A DNA stretch of 64,000 nt, from positions 1,240,001 through 1,304,000 of the forward strand of contig JAGTWN010000004.1 in the NCBI GenBank assembly GCA_018842655.1, given 5' to 3'. Positions within the stretch are counted from its first letter, which is position 1, and every line of letters begins with the position of its first letter. Positions 11,825 to 22,837 of this stretch are shown here, in pieces. The notes below the pieces were generated by a model, which made no database searches, was not told the DNA's origin, and worked only from the letters and a program-made list of their open reading frames with translations. The position numbers were made by a program, and so were the translations under genes. This DNA comes from Candidatus Pantoea haifensis. GTDB lineage: Bacteria; Pseudomonadota; Gammaproteobacteria; Enterobacterales; Enterobacteriaceae.

Positions 11825-12574
11825 TCAGAAGGTGTAGCTGATACCCGTCCAGAGCGTTGCCTGGCCGGATTTATCGACCATGGGACTCTCTTTGATTTCG
11901 CTGTCGAAACGTGTGTAGCGGCCCACAACGATTGCATTCCACTGTGGTGAAATTTGATAACTGGCGCTCATCTCAACATACGGTGACCAGCTGTCATCTG
12001 GGTTATAGCGATCAATGCCGGTGCGCGCGCTTTCATGGCCCGAAACGCCATAGTAGTACCGGTTTTGATTGGCGCTGTTCCATATTGCGCCAATGCCTGG
12101 CGTCAGGGTGAAATCGCCCATATTGAAACGGTAAAGGTAAGTCATATCCCAGATAATGCCGTTGCTGTTATTCAGTATATCGCCTAACAGCGCCGTGCGT
12201 ACGATGCCCCAGTCAGCCACGTGACGATACGTTCCGCCCGCCATTAACGTCATACGCCGTTTATCCAGGCCTTTCATATCGCCTAAATCGTTGTCACCCG
12301 GATCGTACTGTTGCGGCGACCCCAACAGCGTTAATGACAGTTGGTTTTGCGGATCCTTCCATAAGTAGTAACCCCCTTGCAGGCTGCGAAACCAGAAATT
12401 CTCACCCTCGTAATTGATGACAGGCACAGGAATATAGCGATCCTGTCCGCCACGGTAAGGTGATTCAGCATAAATCACTGACGCGCCGAGCGATAATGGT
12501 GCAGCCTGTGCCGTATTGGCGATCAAATACAGAGGTAAAAGTGCAGCAAGGGCGTTAAGTTTGAATTGGTTCAC
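11825..12574 (-). CDS. mipA: MipA/OmpV family outer membrane protein
   Basis: A 249-residue protein with a signal peptide (cleavage near ANTAQAAP, residues 22-25) and alternating-polarity strands rich in Tyr and Trp. It ends in ...GISYTF with the terminal phenylalanine expected of an outer-membrane beta-barrel. In E. coli MipA is described as a scaffold linking MltA with PBP1B; some family members affect antibiotic uptake. The position between yeaE and yeaG is the E. coli one. Start ATG at 12574. Confidence 0.9.
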   Translation of the reverse strand: MNQFKLNALAALLPLYLIANTAQAAPLSLGASVIYAESPYRGGQDRYIPVPVINYEGENFWFRSLQGGYYLWKDPQNQLSLTLLGSPQQYDPGDNDLGDMKGLDKRRMTLMAGGTYRHVADWGIVRTALLGDILNNSNGIIWDMTYLYRFNMGDFTLTPGIGAIWNSANQNRYYYGVSGHESARTGIDRYNPDDSWSPYVEMSASYQISPQWNAIVVGRYTRFDSEIKESPMVDKSGQATLWTGISYTF

Positions 12575-12994
12575 AATTAAATCATTCCATTAATATAACA
12601 ATCACACATGGAGTCTAACGATTTTTACTCACTGGTTTAACCTTTATCTGACGTGAAGCCAGTGATGAAGCAGGGAGGCGCATTAATAGTTAATAGCCGC
12701 GCCCGTAACGGGACGGCACATAACTGACCTGCATTGCAATCAAATGACTTTGTTATTGATATTTCGCTACATAGCCCAAACCCGTGGAGGAAATTTCTTA
12801 AATGCCTTCTACAGTTAGAAGTAAGACAAGACTTTTTGTACGAGCAGAGTAACCATAAGATTTGTGTACCCGATAAAAAGACGTCAGGTTGGCATAAGGG
12901 TTGCTGTACTCACCAGAGAATATCTTCCGGGAGCTGCATGAGCATCTAATTACGCTCCTTTACCTGTGCTAAAAACGAAAGGACGGGCATCGCT
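12575..12994. other. Intergenic region between mipA and yeaG
   Basis: A 420-bp divergent control region. It contains the sigma-54 promoter of yeaG described separately. A 71-residue plus-strand ORF (12734-12949) runs through that promoter and has no recognisable features, so I do not call it a gene. Confidence 0.6.
12889..12905 (+). promoter_or_regulatory. Sigma-54 promoter of yeaGH
   Basis: TTGGCATAAGGGTTGCT fits the sigma-54 consensus TTGGCAY-N5-TTGCW, with GG and GC elements correctly spaced. It lies 89 bp upstream of the yeaG ATG. In E. coli, yeaG is known to be activated under nitrogen starvation through NtrC and sigma-54, so this site has a plausible role. Confidence 0.8.
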
Positions 12995-14929
12995 ATGAAT
13001 ATATTCGATCACTATCGTCAGCGTTATGAAGCTGCCAAGGACGAAGAGTTCACACTGCAGGAATTTCTTGCAATCTGTAAACAAGATCGCAGTGCATACG
13101 CCAACGCAGCAGAGAGACTATTAATGGCTATCGGTGAGCCAGTAATGGTCGACACTGCTCAGGAGCCACGCCTTTCCAGAATATTCTCCAACCGTGTGAT
13201 GGGACGCTATCCTGCGTTCGAAGAGTTTTACGGCATGGAAGAAGCGATTGAACAGATCGTTTCTTATCTGAAACACGCTGCGCAAGGCCTTGAGGAGAAG
13301 AAACAGATTCTCTATTTATTAGGTCCGGTTGGTGGGGGTAAATCTTCACTGGCTGAACGGTTAAAATCGTTAATGCAGCGAGTGCCCATTTATGTGCTCA
13401 GTGCTGATGGCGAACGCAGTCCGGTCAATGACCATCCGCTCTGTCTGTTTAACCCGCAGGAAGATGCCAATATTCTCGAGAAAGAGTATGGTGTTCCGCG
13501 CCGTTATCTTGGCACCATCATGTCGCCCTGGGCGGCTAAACGTCTGCATGAATTTGGTGGTGATATCACCCGCTTCAAAGTGGTGAAAGTCTGGCCATCC
13601 ATTCTGGAACAACTCGCTATCGCTAAAACTGAACCCGGCGATGAAAACAACCAGGATATCTCCGCACTGGTAGGTAAAGTCGATATCCGTAAACTGGAGA
13701 ATCACGCGCAGAACGATCCTGATGCGTACGGCTATTCAGGCGCACTGTGCCGCGCGAACCAGGGCATTATGGAATTTGTGGAGATGTTTAAAGCGCCAAT
13801 TAAGGTGCTGCATCCTCTCTTAACCGCAACGCAGGAAGGGAACTACAACGGTACTGAAGGTATCTCCGCCCTGCCGTTTAACGGCATTATTCTGGCGCAC
13901 TCAAACGAATCTGAATGGGTGACTTTCCGTAACAACAAAAACAATGAGGCATTTCTTGACCGTGTTTACATCGTCAAGGTCCCTTACTGCTTACGGGTCT
14001 CCGAAGAGATCAAAATCTATGAGAAGCTGCTGAATCACAGTGAACTGGCGACATCTCCCTGCGCGCCCGGTACGCTGGAAACGCTGGCACGATTCTCGAT
14101 CCTTTCACGTCTGAAAGATCCTGAAAACTCCAGTATTTACTCAAAAATGCGCGTCTATGATGGTGAAAGCCTGAAAGATACCGATCCAAAAGCGAAATCC
14201 TGGCAGGAGTATCATGATTACGCCGGCGTGGATGAAGGCATGAACGGCCTTTCAACACGTTTCGCCTTTAAAATCTTATCGCGCGTGTTTAACTTCGACC
14301 ACGCTGAAGTGGCAGCAAACCCTGTGCATCTGTTCTATGTATTAGAGCAGCAAATCGAGCGCGAGCAGTTTCCGCAAGATCAGGCTGAAAAATATCTGGA
14401 GCATTTAAAAGGTTATCTGATCCCGAAATATGCTGAATTTATTGGCAAGGAGATCCAGACAGCCTATCTGGAATCTTACTCTGAATATGGCCAAAACATT
14501 TTTGACCGTTATGTCACCTACGCCGATTTCTGGATTCAGGATCAGGAATATCGCGATCCCGATACCGGGCAGCTGTTTGACCGTGAATCTCTTAATGCTG
14601 AACTGGAAAAAATCGAGAAACCCGCCGGGATCAGTAATCCGAAAGATTTCCGAAATGAGATTGTGAACTTTGTATTACGTGCACGCGCACACAACAATGG
14701 CCGCAATCCTAACTGGACCAGCTATGAGAAACTTCGCACTGTGATTGAGAAGAAAATGTTCTCCAACACAGAAGAGTTGTTGCCCGTGATTTCGTTTAAT
14801 ACCAAAACCTCAACGGATGAACAGAAAAAACATGATGATTTTGTCGATCGCATGATGGAAAAAGGCTATACCCGCAAACAGGTTCGCCTGCTGTGCGAAT
14901 GGTATCTGCGTGTGCGCAAATCGTCCTAA
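12995..14929 (+). CDS. yeaG: PrkA-family serine protein kinase YeaG
   Basis: YeaG is a 644-residue PrkA-type protein. An AAA-like N-terminal domain carries the Walker A motif LLGPVGGGKSSL at residues 108-119, and a C-terminal kinase-related domain follows. In E. coli the protein is linked to nitrogen starvation and stationary-phase stress. The start MNIFDHYRQRYEAAKDEEF is typical and is preceded by GAAAGGACGGG. yeaH follows after 91 bp containing two hairpins. The sigma-54 promoter at 12889-12905 probably drives both genes. Confidence 0.96.
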   Translation: MNIFDHYRQRYEAAKDEEFTLQEFLAICKQDRSAYANAAERLLMAIGEPVMVDTAQEPRLSRIFSNRVMGRYPAFEEFYGMEEAIEQIVSYLKHAAQGLEEKKQILYLLGPVGGGKSSLAERLKSLMQRVPIYVLSADGERSPVNDHPLCLFNPQEDANILEKEYGVPRRYLGTIMSPWAAKRLHEFGGDITRFKVVKVWPSILEQLAIAKTEPGDENNQDISALVGKVDIRKLENHAQNDPDAYGYSGALCRANQGIMEFVEMFKAPIKVLHPLLTATQEGNYNGTEGISALPFNGIILAHSNESEWVTFRNNKNNEAFLDRVYIVKVPYCLRVSEEIKIYEKLLNHSELATSPCAPGTLETLARFSILSRLKDPENSSIYSKMRVYDGESLKDTDPKAKSWQEYHDYAGVDEGMNGLSTRFAFKILSRVFNFDHAEVAANPVHLFYVLEQQIEREQFPQDQAEKYLEHLKGYLIPKYAEFIGKEIQTAYLESYSEYGQNIFDRYVTYADFWIQDQEYRDPDTGQLFDRESLNAELEKIEKPAGISNPKDFRNEIVNFVLRARAHNNGRNPNWTSYEKLRTVIEKKMFSNTEELLPVISFNTKTSTDEQKKHDDFVDRMMEKGYTRKQVRLLCEWYLRVRKSS

Positions 14930-14942
14930 TCAAAGCCTGTAA

Positions 14943-16298
<1,356 letters not shown>

Positions 16299-16305
16299 TT
16301 TGCCC

Positions 16306-16333
16306 AGCCGGTCCCTGACCGGCTTCTTCTTTA
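16306..16333 (+). terminator. Terminator after yeaH
   Basis: AGCCGGTC-CCT-GACCGGCT followed by TCTTCTTT. Confidence 0.75.
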
Positions 16334-16550
16334 TCCGCTGAATAACTTGTAAAAACAGCCCCTTTTCTACTTTTACTCTGCCAACCCCTTCATTCTACAC
16401 GTTAATCTGATCATGCTACGCGATAAACATTTTAATTCATCTTAATATTCACGATGACAACTCTTTGATAAAACATTATCTTTCATCAATAGCGCAGGAA
16501 AAACGCCCTGTTTTATTCATAATGCCCCTTATTAGCGCAGGAGACCGGGT

Positions 16551-18277
16551 TTGAACCACAATATCGTTTACAGTCTGTTTATCATCGGTTCTGTGCTGGT
16601 TGCATCAAGCATTTTACTCAGCTCATTCTCTTCCCGTTTAGGCATTCCTATCTTAGTTATCTTTCTGGCGTTGGGCATGCTCACCGGCATTGATGGTATT
16701 GGCGGTATTGCTTTTGATAACTATCCTGCGGCGTATTTAATTTCCAACCTGGCCCTGGCAATTATTCTGCTTGATGGTGGCATGCGCACCAAAGCCAGCT
16801 CGTTCAAAGTCGCGCTGGGACCGGCGCTGTCGCTTGCTACGCTTGGCGTCATGATCACCGCGGGTTTAACCGGACTGGTGGCGGCCTGGCTGTTCGACCT
16901 GGACATGATGCAGGGCTTTCTGATTGGTGCCATCATCGGCTCTACTGACGCCGCGGCGGTATTTTCTCTGCTCGGCGATAAGGGTCTTAATGAGCGCGTG
17001 AGCTCTACGCTGGAAATTGAGTCGGGCAGTAACGATCCAATGGCCGTTTTTCTGACCATTACGCTAATAGAAATGATTCAACAGGGGCAAACCCGCATCG
17101 ACTGGATGTTCCTGGTGCATTTAATTCAACAGTTTGGTCTGGGTATCGCACTGGGGCTTGGCGGTGGCTGGGCGCTTCAGCAGTTAATTAATCGCATCAA
17201 TCTGGCCAGTGGTTTATACCCTTTACTGGCGGTCAGTGGCGGGATTTTAGTGTTTGCCCTGACTACCATGCTGGAGGGCAGTGGTATTCTGGCCGTTTAT
17301 CTGTGCGGGTTCCTGCTGGGTAACAGACCGATACGCAACAGACACGGCATTTTGCAGACCTTTGACGGTATGGCCTGGCTCAGCCAGATTGGCATGTTTA
17401 TCGTGTTAGGGCTGTTAGTGACGCCGTCTGATCTGTGGCATATCGCCCTTCCGGCCATGCTGTTATCGCTCTGGCTTATTTTAGTGGCGCGTCCGCTGTC
17501 AGTGTTCATCGGCTTGCTGCCGTTTCGCAGTTTCACCGCTCGCGAGCGCGTTTTCATCAGCTGGGTAGGCTTACGCGGTGCGGTGCCGATCATTCTGGCC
17601 GTGTTCCCGATGATGGCCGGGCTTGAAAATGCTTCGCTCTATTTCAATATTGCCTTTTTTGTCGTCATGGTGTCGTTGATGTTACAGGGCACCTCGCTCG
17701 GCTTTGCCGCGAAGAAAGCGAAAGTCGTGGTACCGCCGACGGCCTCACCCATCAGTCGCGTCGGTCTGGATATTCATCCTGAGAACCCCTGGGAACAGTT
17801 TGTGTATCAGCTCAGCGCCGATAAATGGTGTGTTGGCGCAGCGTTACGCGATTTACAGATGCCGCGAGAAACACGGATCGCGGCACTGTTTCGCGATAAT
17901 GTGTTGATGCACCCGAATGGGGGACGCGCCTGAAAGAAAATGATGTCATTTGTGTGATTGGACGTGAGCGCGATCTTCCGGCTTTGGGCAAAATGTTTAG
18001 TCAGTCACCGCCCGTCTCGCTTGATCAACGCTTCTTTGGCGACTTTATTCTCGACGCTGAAGCACGATTACGCGATGTGGCACAAATTTACGGTCTGGAG
18101 CTGGGTGAAGAGACCAACGATCAACAGTCGCTTGGTCAGTTAATATTAAGCATGCTGGGCGGTGCGCCAGTAGTCGGCGATCAAATTGAATGGAATCAGC
18201 TCACCTGGACTGTGGCAGAGAAAGAAGATAACCGAATTGTAAAAATTGGGGTGCGCCCGGTCGCAGACAAGGATTAA
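16551..18277 (+). CDS. cvrA: K+/H+ antiporter CvrA (NhaP2); frameshifted
   Basis: CvrA is a cation/proton antiporter of the CPA1/NhaP2 type protecting cell volume at low osmolarity. It starts with TTG at 16551, supported by AGGAG seven bases upstream. About twelve membrane helices cover residues 1-380, with [13 protein letters not shown] and [15 protein letters not shown] as core transport motifs. The cytoplasmic tail has a TrkA-C domain ([19 protein letters not shown]) and a CorC/HlyC-like domain. The frame breaks in the G5 run at 17919-17923; one more G gives [21 protein letters not shown] and about 575 residues, as in E. coli. Confidence 0.93.
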
Positions 18278-18354
18278 TCCTAATTAAACAGGCTCGTAAT
18301 TCCACGTAAACCCACTAAGCTAAATATTCAACCCAGCATATACGGGAGAAAAGT

Positions 18355-18588
18355 ATGGGACACGTGGTAAAAATTGGCCGTTACGAGATAATTGATGCCG
18401 AACTCGACACCGAAAAACTTGAAACGGTTAGCATTCCCTGCCAGACCAATCCCGGTTTGAGTTATCAGCTTGACGGCTGGGATCATGAGACCAGCGTTCC
18501 TGCCTGGATAGACGGTAATCCGGTGGATCTGCAAATTGCGCATTATGATAAAGAAGGCGATCGGTGGGTGCTCAAAAAACCTGCATGA
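18355..18588 (+). CDS. Small protein of unknown function (77 residues)
   Basis: A 77-residue acidic protein starting at an ATG with GGAGAAAA upstream. It has no signal peptide, membrane segment or cysteine cluster beyond one Cys. The sequence (GHVVKIGRYEIIDAELDTEK, ending in GDRWVLKKPA) is balanced and protein-like, but I do not recognise the family. It lies 77 bp after cvrA, has its own ribosome site and is the first gene of the insert between cvrA and dadX. A 7-bp hairpin (18602-18625) follows without a T tract. Confidence 0.7.
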   Translation: MGHVVKIGRYEIIDAELDTEKLETVSIPCQTNPGLSYQLDGWDHETSVPAWIDGNPVDLQIAHYDKEGDRWVLKKPA

Positions 18589-18967
18589 GCTGAGGTAATT
18601 AACCGCCAGTCACCCGATTGGCGGTAATTCCGAAAAACAGGCTTAAACGCAATGGTTATAAGCAGGTTTAAATCTATTTAACTCTTTATTTTCAAAGAAT
18701 TAGCCTTTAAAAACTTTAGTGCTTTTTTGAGTTTTCAGAATTATTCCGTATTAACTCCTTCACATATCTCCTGCATACTCTTAAACGTCGCTGCACTTTT
18801 TCATGATGGAAATCACATTTTTTCCGTTGCTCTGATGGCAGCGAATAGCGATTTAACAACTGTAATTATCTGAAAATTGGTCTTTTCTAATTTTCAGTAG
18901 CCCACTCCTGAACGCGTACTTGATTCTGGTCAGGCCATCTTTTACTTAAGAAAAGTGAGCAGGTTTT
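18589..18967. other. AT-rich control region upstream of the wbaP-like gene
   Basis: This 379-bp gap has no ORF. The first 40 bases hold a stem ACCGCCA / TGGCGGT (18602-18625). The stretch from about 18640 to 18800 is clearly richer in A and T than neighbouring genes, as often seen in promoters of surface-polysaccharide genes. It contains the RcsAB-box-like site listed separately. Confidence 0.55.
18735..18750 (+). promoter_or_regulatory. RcsAB-box-like sequence
   Basis: TCAGAATTATTCCGTA resembles the RcsAB consensus TRVGAAWAWTSYGNR. The right half ATTCCGTA fits perfectly and the left half TCAGAAT fits at six of seven positions, but one extra T lies in the middle. It is 218 bp upstream of the wbaP-like ATG. 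RcsAB activates exopolysaccharide genes in Erwinia and Pantoea. Confidence 0.35.
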
Positions 18968-20434
18968 ATGGCAAGTACATTGATAATGAATGATGCGAGC
19001 CGCTCATGGAGCGGAACGCGTAAAAACATCATCGTTAAGTTCGCATTAAGCTTTTCAGATTTAATTGCTTTTAATTTGGCGCTCTTCTTGTCCGCCGCCA
19101 CAGTCCAGGGTATTTGGGGAGAACTGGATTCATTTATTCCACCGCATCAAATCGAATACCGTTTTATTGCACAGTTTATTATGTCAGTAATGTGTACCGG
19201 TTGGTTCTGGGTACGCTTACGTCATTACACTTACCGCAAACCTTTTTGGTTCGAGTTAAAAGATATTGTTAAAACATTATTTGTTTTTTCACTGCTTGAT
19301 CTCGCCCTGATTGCTTTTTCCCGGTGGGATTTCTCCCGCATGATTTGGGTGTTTAGCTGGACTTACGCCCTGCTGCTGCTGCCGCTGATGCGTACTTTAG
19401 TGAAACGCGCAATTAACAAAGCCGGACAGTGGCAAAAAGAGACAATTATTATTGGCTCAGGAAAAAATGCCACTGAAGCTTATACCGCCTTACAAAGCGA
19501 AGAGATCCTTGGCTATAACGTGCAGGCCTTTATTTCCGTCGATGATGTTCCTCAGCAGCAAAGTGTCAATGGCGTGCCGGTCATTACCTGGAAAGACATT
19601 AACTGGCAAACCATTGATCGCGATAATATCCAGTTCATCGTGGCGATGGAGTATGAACAGCAGCCGATGCGTGACCGCTGGTTGAAGTTTCTCTCCAGGA
19701 TGAATTGCCGCTCCGTGTCTGTGATCCCTACTTTGCGTGGCGTGCCGCTGTACGGCACGGATATGTCCTTTATCTTCAGCCACGAAGTGATGATCCTGCG
19801 CGTCAGCAATAACCTTGCCAAGCACTCATCGCGCTTCCTGAAACGCACCTTCGATATTGTGGTCGCCTCTCTGCTGCTGCTGTTTCTGGCTCCGGTGTTT
19901 GGCCTGCTCTGTTATATGGTAAAGCGCGACGGCGGCAATGCGATTTACGGTCACGAACGTGTAGGCCAGGAAGGCAAAAAGTTTAAGTGCCTGAAGTTTC
20001 GATCAATGGTGACCAATTCAAAAGAAGTGCTCGAAAATCTGCTTGCGACAAGCGCGGAAGCGCGCGCCGAGTGGGATAAAGACTTCAAACTGAAAAACGA
20101 TCCGCGCATCACTAAAATTGGCGGTTTTCTGCGTAAAACCAGCCTGGACGAATTGCCGCAGTTATGGAATGTCATTCGTGGCGAGATGAGCCTGGTCGGC
20201 CCACGTCCGGTTATCGAAGCCGAACTGGAACGTTATGCAGGCGATGTTGATTACTACCTGATGGCGAAACCGGGTATGACGGGTTTATGGCAGGTCAGTG
20301 GTCGAAACGACATCGATTATGATACTCGTGTCTACTTCGATTCCTGGTATGTCAAAAACTGGGCGCTGTGGACTGATATCGCCATTCTGTTTAAAACAGC
20401 CGGTGTGGTATTGCGCCGGGATGGCGCTTACTGA
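18968..20434 (+). CDS. wbaP: Undecaprenyl-phosphate sugar-1-phosphate transferase, WbaP/AmsG family
   Basis: This 488-residue membrane enzyme should start a lipid-linked glycan by moving a sugar phosphate, probably galactose-1-phosphate, onto undecaprenyl phosphate. About four N-terminal membrane helices (residues 20-150) precede a soluble domain (150-280). The catalytic domain begins with the membrane segment KRTFDIVVASLLLLFLAPVF. Its motifs are GHERVGQEGKKFKCLKFRSM, DELPQLWNVIRGEMSLVGPRP and KPGMTGLWQVSGR. The layout is that of Salmonella WbaP and Erwinia AmsG. No glycosyltransferase cluster adjoins it, so it is an orphan copy; sugar specificity cannot be read from sequence. A strong terminator makes it monocistronic. 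Confidence 0.9.
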   Translation: MASTLIMNDASRSWSGTRKNIIVKFALSFSDLIAFNLALFLSAATVQGIWGELDSFIPPHQIEYRFIAQFIMSVMCTGWFWVRLRHYTYRKPFWFELKDIVKTLFVFSLLDLALIAFSRWDFSRMIWVFSWTYALLLLPLMRTLVKRAINKAGQWQKETIIIGSGKNATEAYTALQSEEILGYNVQAFISVDDVPQQQSVNGVPVITWKDINWQTIDRDNIQFIVAMEYEQQPMRDRWLKFLSRMNCRSVSVIPTLRGVPLYGTDMSFIFSHEVMILRVSNNLAKHSSRFLKRTFDIVVASLLLLFLAPVFGLLCYMVKRDGGNAIYGHERVGQEGKKFKCLKFRSMVTNSKEVLENLLATSAEARAEWDKDFKLKNDPRITKIGGFLRKTSLDELPQLWNVIRGEMSLVGPRPVIEAELERYAGDVDYYLMAKPGMTGLWQVSGRNDIDYDTRVYFDSWYVKNWALWTDIAILFKTAGVVLRRDGAY

Positions 20435-20446
20435 CTGAAGTTCTGG

Positions 20447-20477
20447 CGATGCCTGTTTCCACAGGCATCGCATTTTA
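20447..20477 (+). terminator. Terminator after the wbaP-like gene
   Basis: CGATGCCTGT-TTCC-ACAGGCATCG followed by CATTTTAT. Confidence 0.8.
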
Positions 20478-20564
20478 TATCCTGTTTTTCTCTTCCCTTT
20501 TCAGTGCTGAGTCATTAACCTCACCGCCTTCGTTTTTTCACAGAACGTTTACCCTCTGGTTGTT

Positions 20565-21743
20565 ATGCAAAAATTTACTTTACTGTTATTAAGCCTGGTG
20601 CTGCTGGCGCCTTTAGGCATTGATCTTTATCTGCCCACGTTGCCACAAATCGCTGAAGGGCTGAATACGCCAGTCAGTCTGATCCAGACCACCATTCCTC
20701 TGTTTTTGCTGGTAATGGGTGTTGGCCAGCTTGTAACGGGTCCTTTGGTTGATAATTATGGTCGTAAGCCAATTGCCCTGGTGGGGCTGGCGCTCTATAT
20801 CATCGGCAGCGCGATTGCGGCTACCGCAACGTCCTGGCCGCTGTTTTTGATTGCGCGCCTGGTGCAGGGCTGCGCAGTCTGTTGCACTGCTGTGGTAGCG
20901 TTCAGTGGCGTACGCGACCGTTTGAGTGGCGATGACGCTGCGCGTGCCTATGGTTTTCTGAATGGGGCGTTAAATATCGTTCCTGCGCTGGCTCCCCTGT
21001 TGGGCGGATTACTGGCCAGCGCATTCGACTGGCGCGCGCCCTTCTGGTTCCTGTGCAGCTATGCCGCCCTGATTACCCTGCTGGTTATCGTCTGGCTTCC
21101 TGAGACACGTCCGGCCAATACGCTGCGCGTTAAGGGCTTACCCGTTGCACAGTACGCAGAAATTTTAAGCCAGCCGCGTTTTCTGGCATTTGCTTTTGCT
21201 AATGCGGGTGCGTTAGGCATGGTACTGACCTATGTTTCGCTCGCGCCGCAGGTTTTGATGACCGAAGGCGGATTGTCACCCATTCAGTTTTCTTTTGCCT
21301 TTGGTGCCAATGGATTTTGGATCATGCTGGTCAGCGTGCTGGTAAATAAAACGATTCGCAAAGTCGGTCGCCCGTTTTGTCTGGCAATGGGCTGCGTCAC
21401 GATGCTGCTCGGCACGCTGTTATTAATAACCGGGATGCTGCTGCTGCCCGCTGCGATACAGACCCACTGGGCGCTGTATATGTTGCCCGTGGCGATTGCC
21501 GTGGCGGGCCTGGCGTTTACCGTCGGGCCGGCGACCAGCTATGCGCTGGAGCCTTATCAACAACAGGCAGGCGTGGCGTCAGCTTTACAGGGTTTTATTC
21601 AAATGGCAGGCGGTGCAGCGGGAAGCTTATTGATTGTGGCCCTGCCGTTGAGTGAAAAAATGGCGCTGGCGTGGATGATGATAGCGGGTGCAGCCCTGGC
21701 GCTGATTGCCTGGCGCTGCACTAAAAAATGCACGGTACGCTAA
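20565..21743 (+). CDS. MFS multidrug efflux transporter, Bcr/CflA type
   Basis: A 392-residue protein with twelve predicted membrane helices. The first helix pair has LGIDLYLPTLPQIA, the usual Bcr/CflA signature (D-x-YLP). Motif A appears as GPLVDNYGRKP between helices 2 and 3, and an RLVQGCAVC motif B follows. Members export drugs or small metabolites by proton antiport; the substrate here is unknown. It does not look like E. coli Bcr itself. The ribosome site is weak (CTCTGGTTGTT before ATG). The gene converges on dadX with only 6 bp between stops. Confidence 0.88.
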   Translation: MQKFTLLLLSLVLLAPLGIDLYLPTLPQIAEGLNTPVSLIQTTIPLFLLVMGVGQLVTGPLVDNYGRKPIALVGLALYIIGSAIAATATSWPLFLIARLVQGCAVCCTAVVAFSGVRDRLSGDDAARAYGFLNGALNIVPALAPLLGGLLASAFDWRAPFWFLCSYAALITLLVIVWLPETRPANTLRVKGLPVAQYAEILSQPRFLAFAFANAGALGMVLTYVSLAPQVLMTEGGLSPIQFSFAFGANGFWIMLVSVLVNKTIRKVGRPFCLAMGCVTMLLGTLLLITGMLLLPAAIQTHWALYMLPVAIAVAGLAFTVGPATSYALEPYQQQAGVASALQGFIQMAGGAAGSLLIVALPLSEKMALAWMMIAGAALALIAWRCTKKCTVR

Positions 21744-21749
21744 CCGCGC

Positions 21750-22819
21750 TTAAATAACCTTAACCGGAACGCGTGGCGCAAGGGCACACATAAGCTCATA
21801 GCCCACCGTTCCGGCTGCTTTTGCCACCTGATCAATTTTTACCTGCTCACCCCATAATTCTACCCGCGAACCGATGCCAGCTTGCGGGCATGGGGTTAAA
21901 TCAACAGTAATCATATCCATCGAAACAGCCCCGACGACTTGCGTCAACGTGCCATCCACCATGACTGGCGTGCCGGAAGGCGCATGACGCGGATAACCAT
22001 CGGCATAACCGCACGCCACTACGCCGATACGCTGTGCCTGTGGCGCATGATAGCGATAGCCGTATCCCACGCCATCGCCTGCATTCAACTGCTGCATACC
22101 AATAATTTCACTGGTAAGCGTCATGACCGGTTGTAAGCCGCTGCTGGCAATATCTTGCCAGTTACCGCTCGGTGATGCGCCATACAACACAATGCCCGGA
22201 CGAACCCAGTTATAATGCGCCTCAGGATGCCATAAGGTACAGGCCGAGTTGGCGAACGAGCGCGGACAATCAAGCCCTTCTGCCGCGCGATCAATACGCT
22301 GCAGAGGTTCGATAAGACCTTCAGGATTTTCCGCATCGGCAAAATGCGCCATCAGCGTCATATCACCTACATTTTTTAACGAGCGCAATTTATGCCAGGC
22401 ATTGCTGACGTGTTCGGGACGAAAACCGAGCCGGTTCATCCCGCTGTTAACCTTAAGATAAACATCAACTGGCGCCGATAATGGCGCCTTCGCCAGCGCC
22501 TGAATTTGCCAGTTGCTGTGCACACTGGTGGTCAAACGATACTGGTCAATCAGCACCAGATCGCTTTCATGAAAAAATCCTTCCAGCAGCAGAATGGGTT
22601 TTTCCAGCCTTGCTCGCGCAGCAGGATTGCCTCTTCCAGATTAAGCAAGGCAAAGCCATCGGTTTCCGCCAGACTTTGCCAGACACGCGTAATCCCATGA
22701 CCATAGGCATTCGCTTTAACCACCGACCACACACGTGATTCTGGTGCAGCCTGGCGAACAATGGCCAGATTATGCCGCAACGCCTGTTGATTAACGGTAG
22801 CGACAATTGGACGTGACAT
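21750..22819 (-). CDS. dadX: Catabolic alanine racemase DadX; frameshifted
   Basis: DadX converts L-alanine to D-alanine for breakdown by DadA and is PLP-dependent. The lysine that binds PLP is in [13 protein letters not shown] near residue 34, and the second catalytic base region is in [11 protein letters not shown]. The frame breaks around 22596-22603: one extra base in CCC or the adjacent A5 (coding strand) restores [18 protein letters not shown] or the equivalent with KKP. The repaired gene has 356 residues, exactly the E. coli size. It lies 18 bp after dadA, as a dadAX operon. Confidence 0.94.
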
Positions 22820-22837
22820 ACAACTCTCCCTGATAGC

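Noticed and set aside
12734-12949. 71-residue ORF upstream of yeaG
   Set aside because: It runs through the sigma-54 promoter, has no ribosome site and no recognisable composition.
18602-18627. RfaH ops element before the wbaP-like gene
   Set aside because: GGCGGTAA resembles the ops start, but it forms one arm of a small hairpin and lacks the rest of the element.
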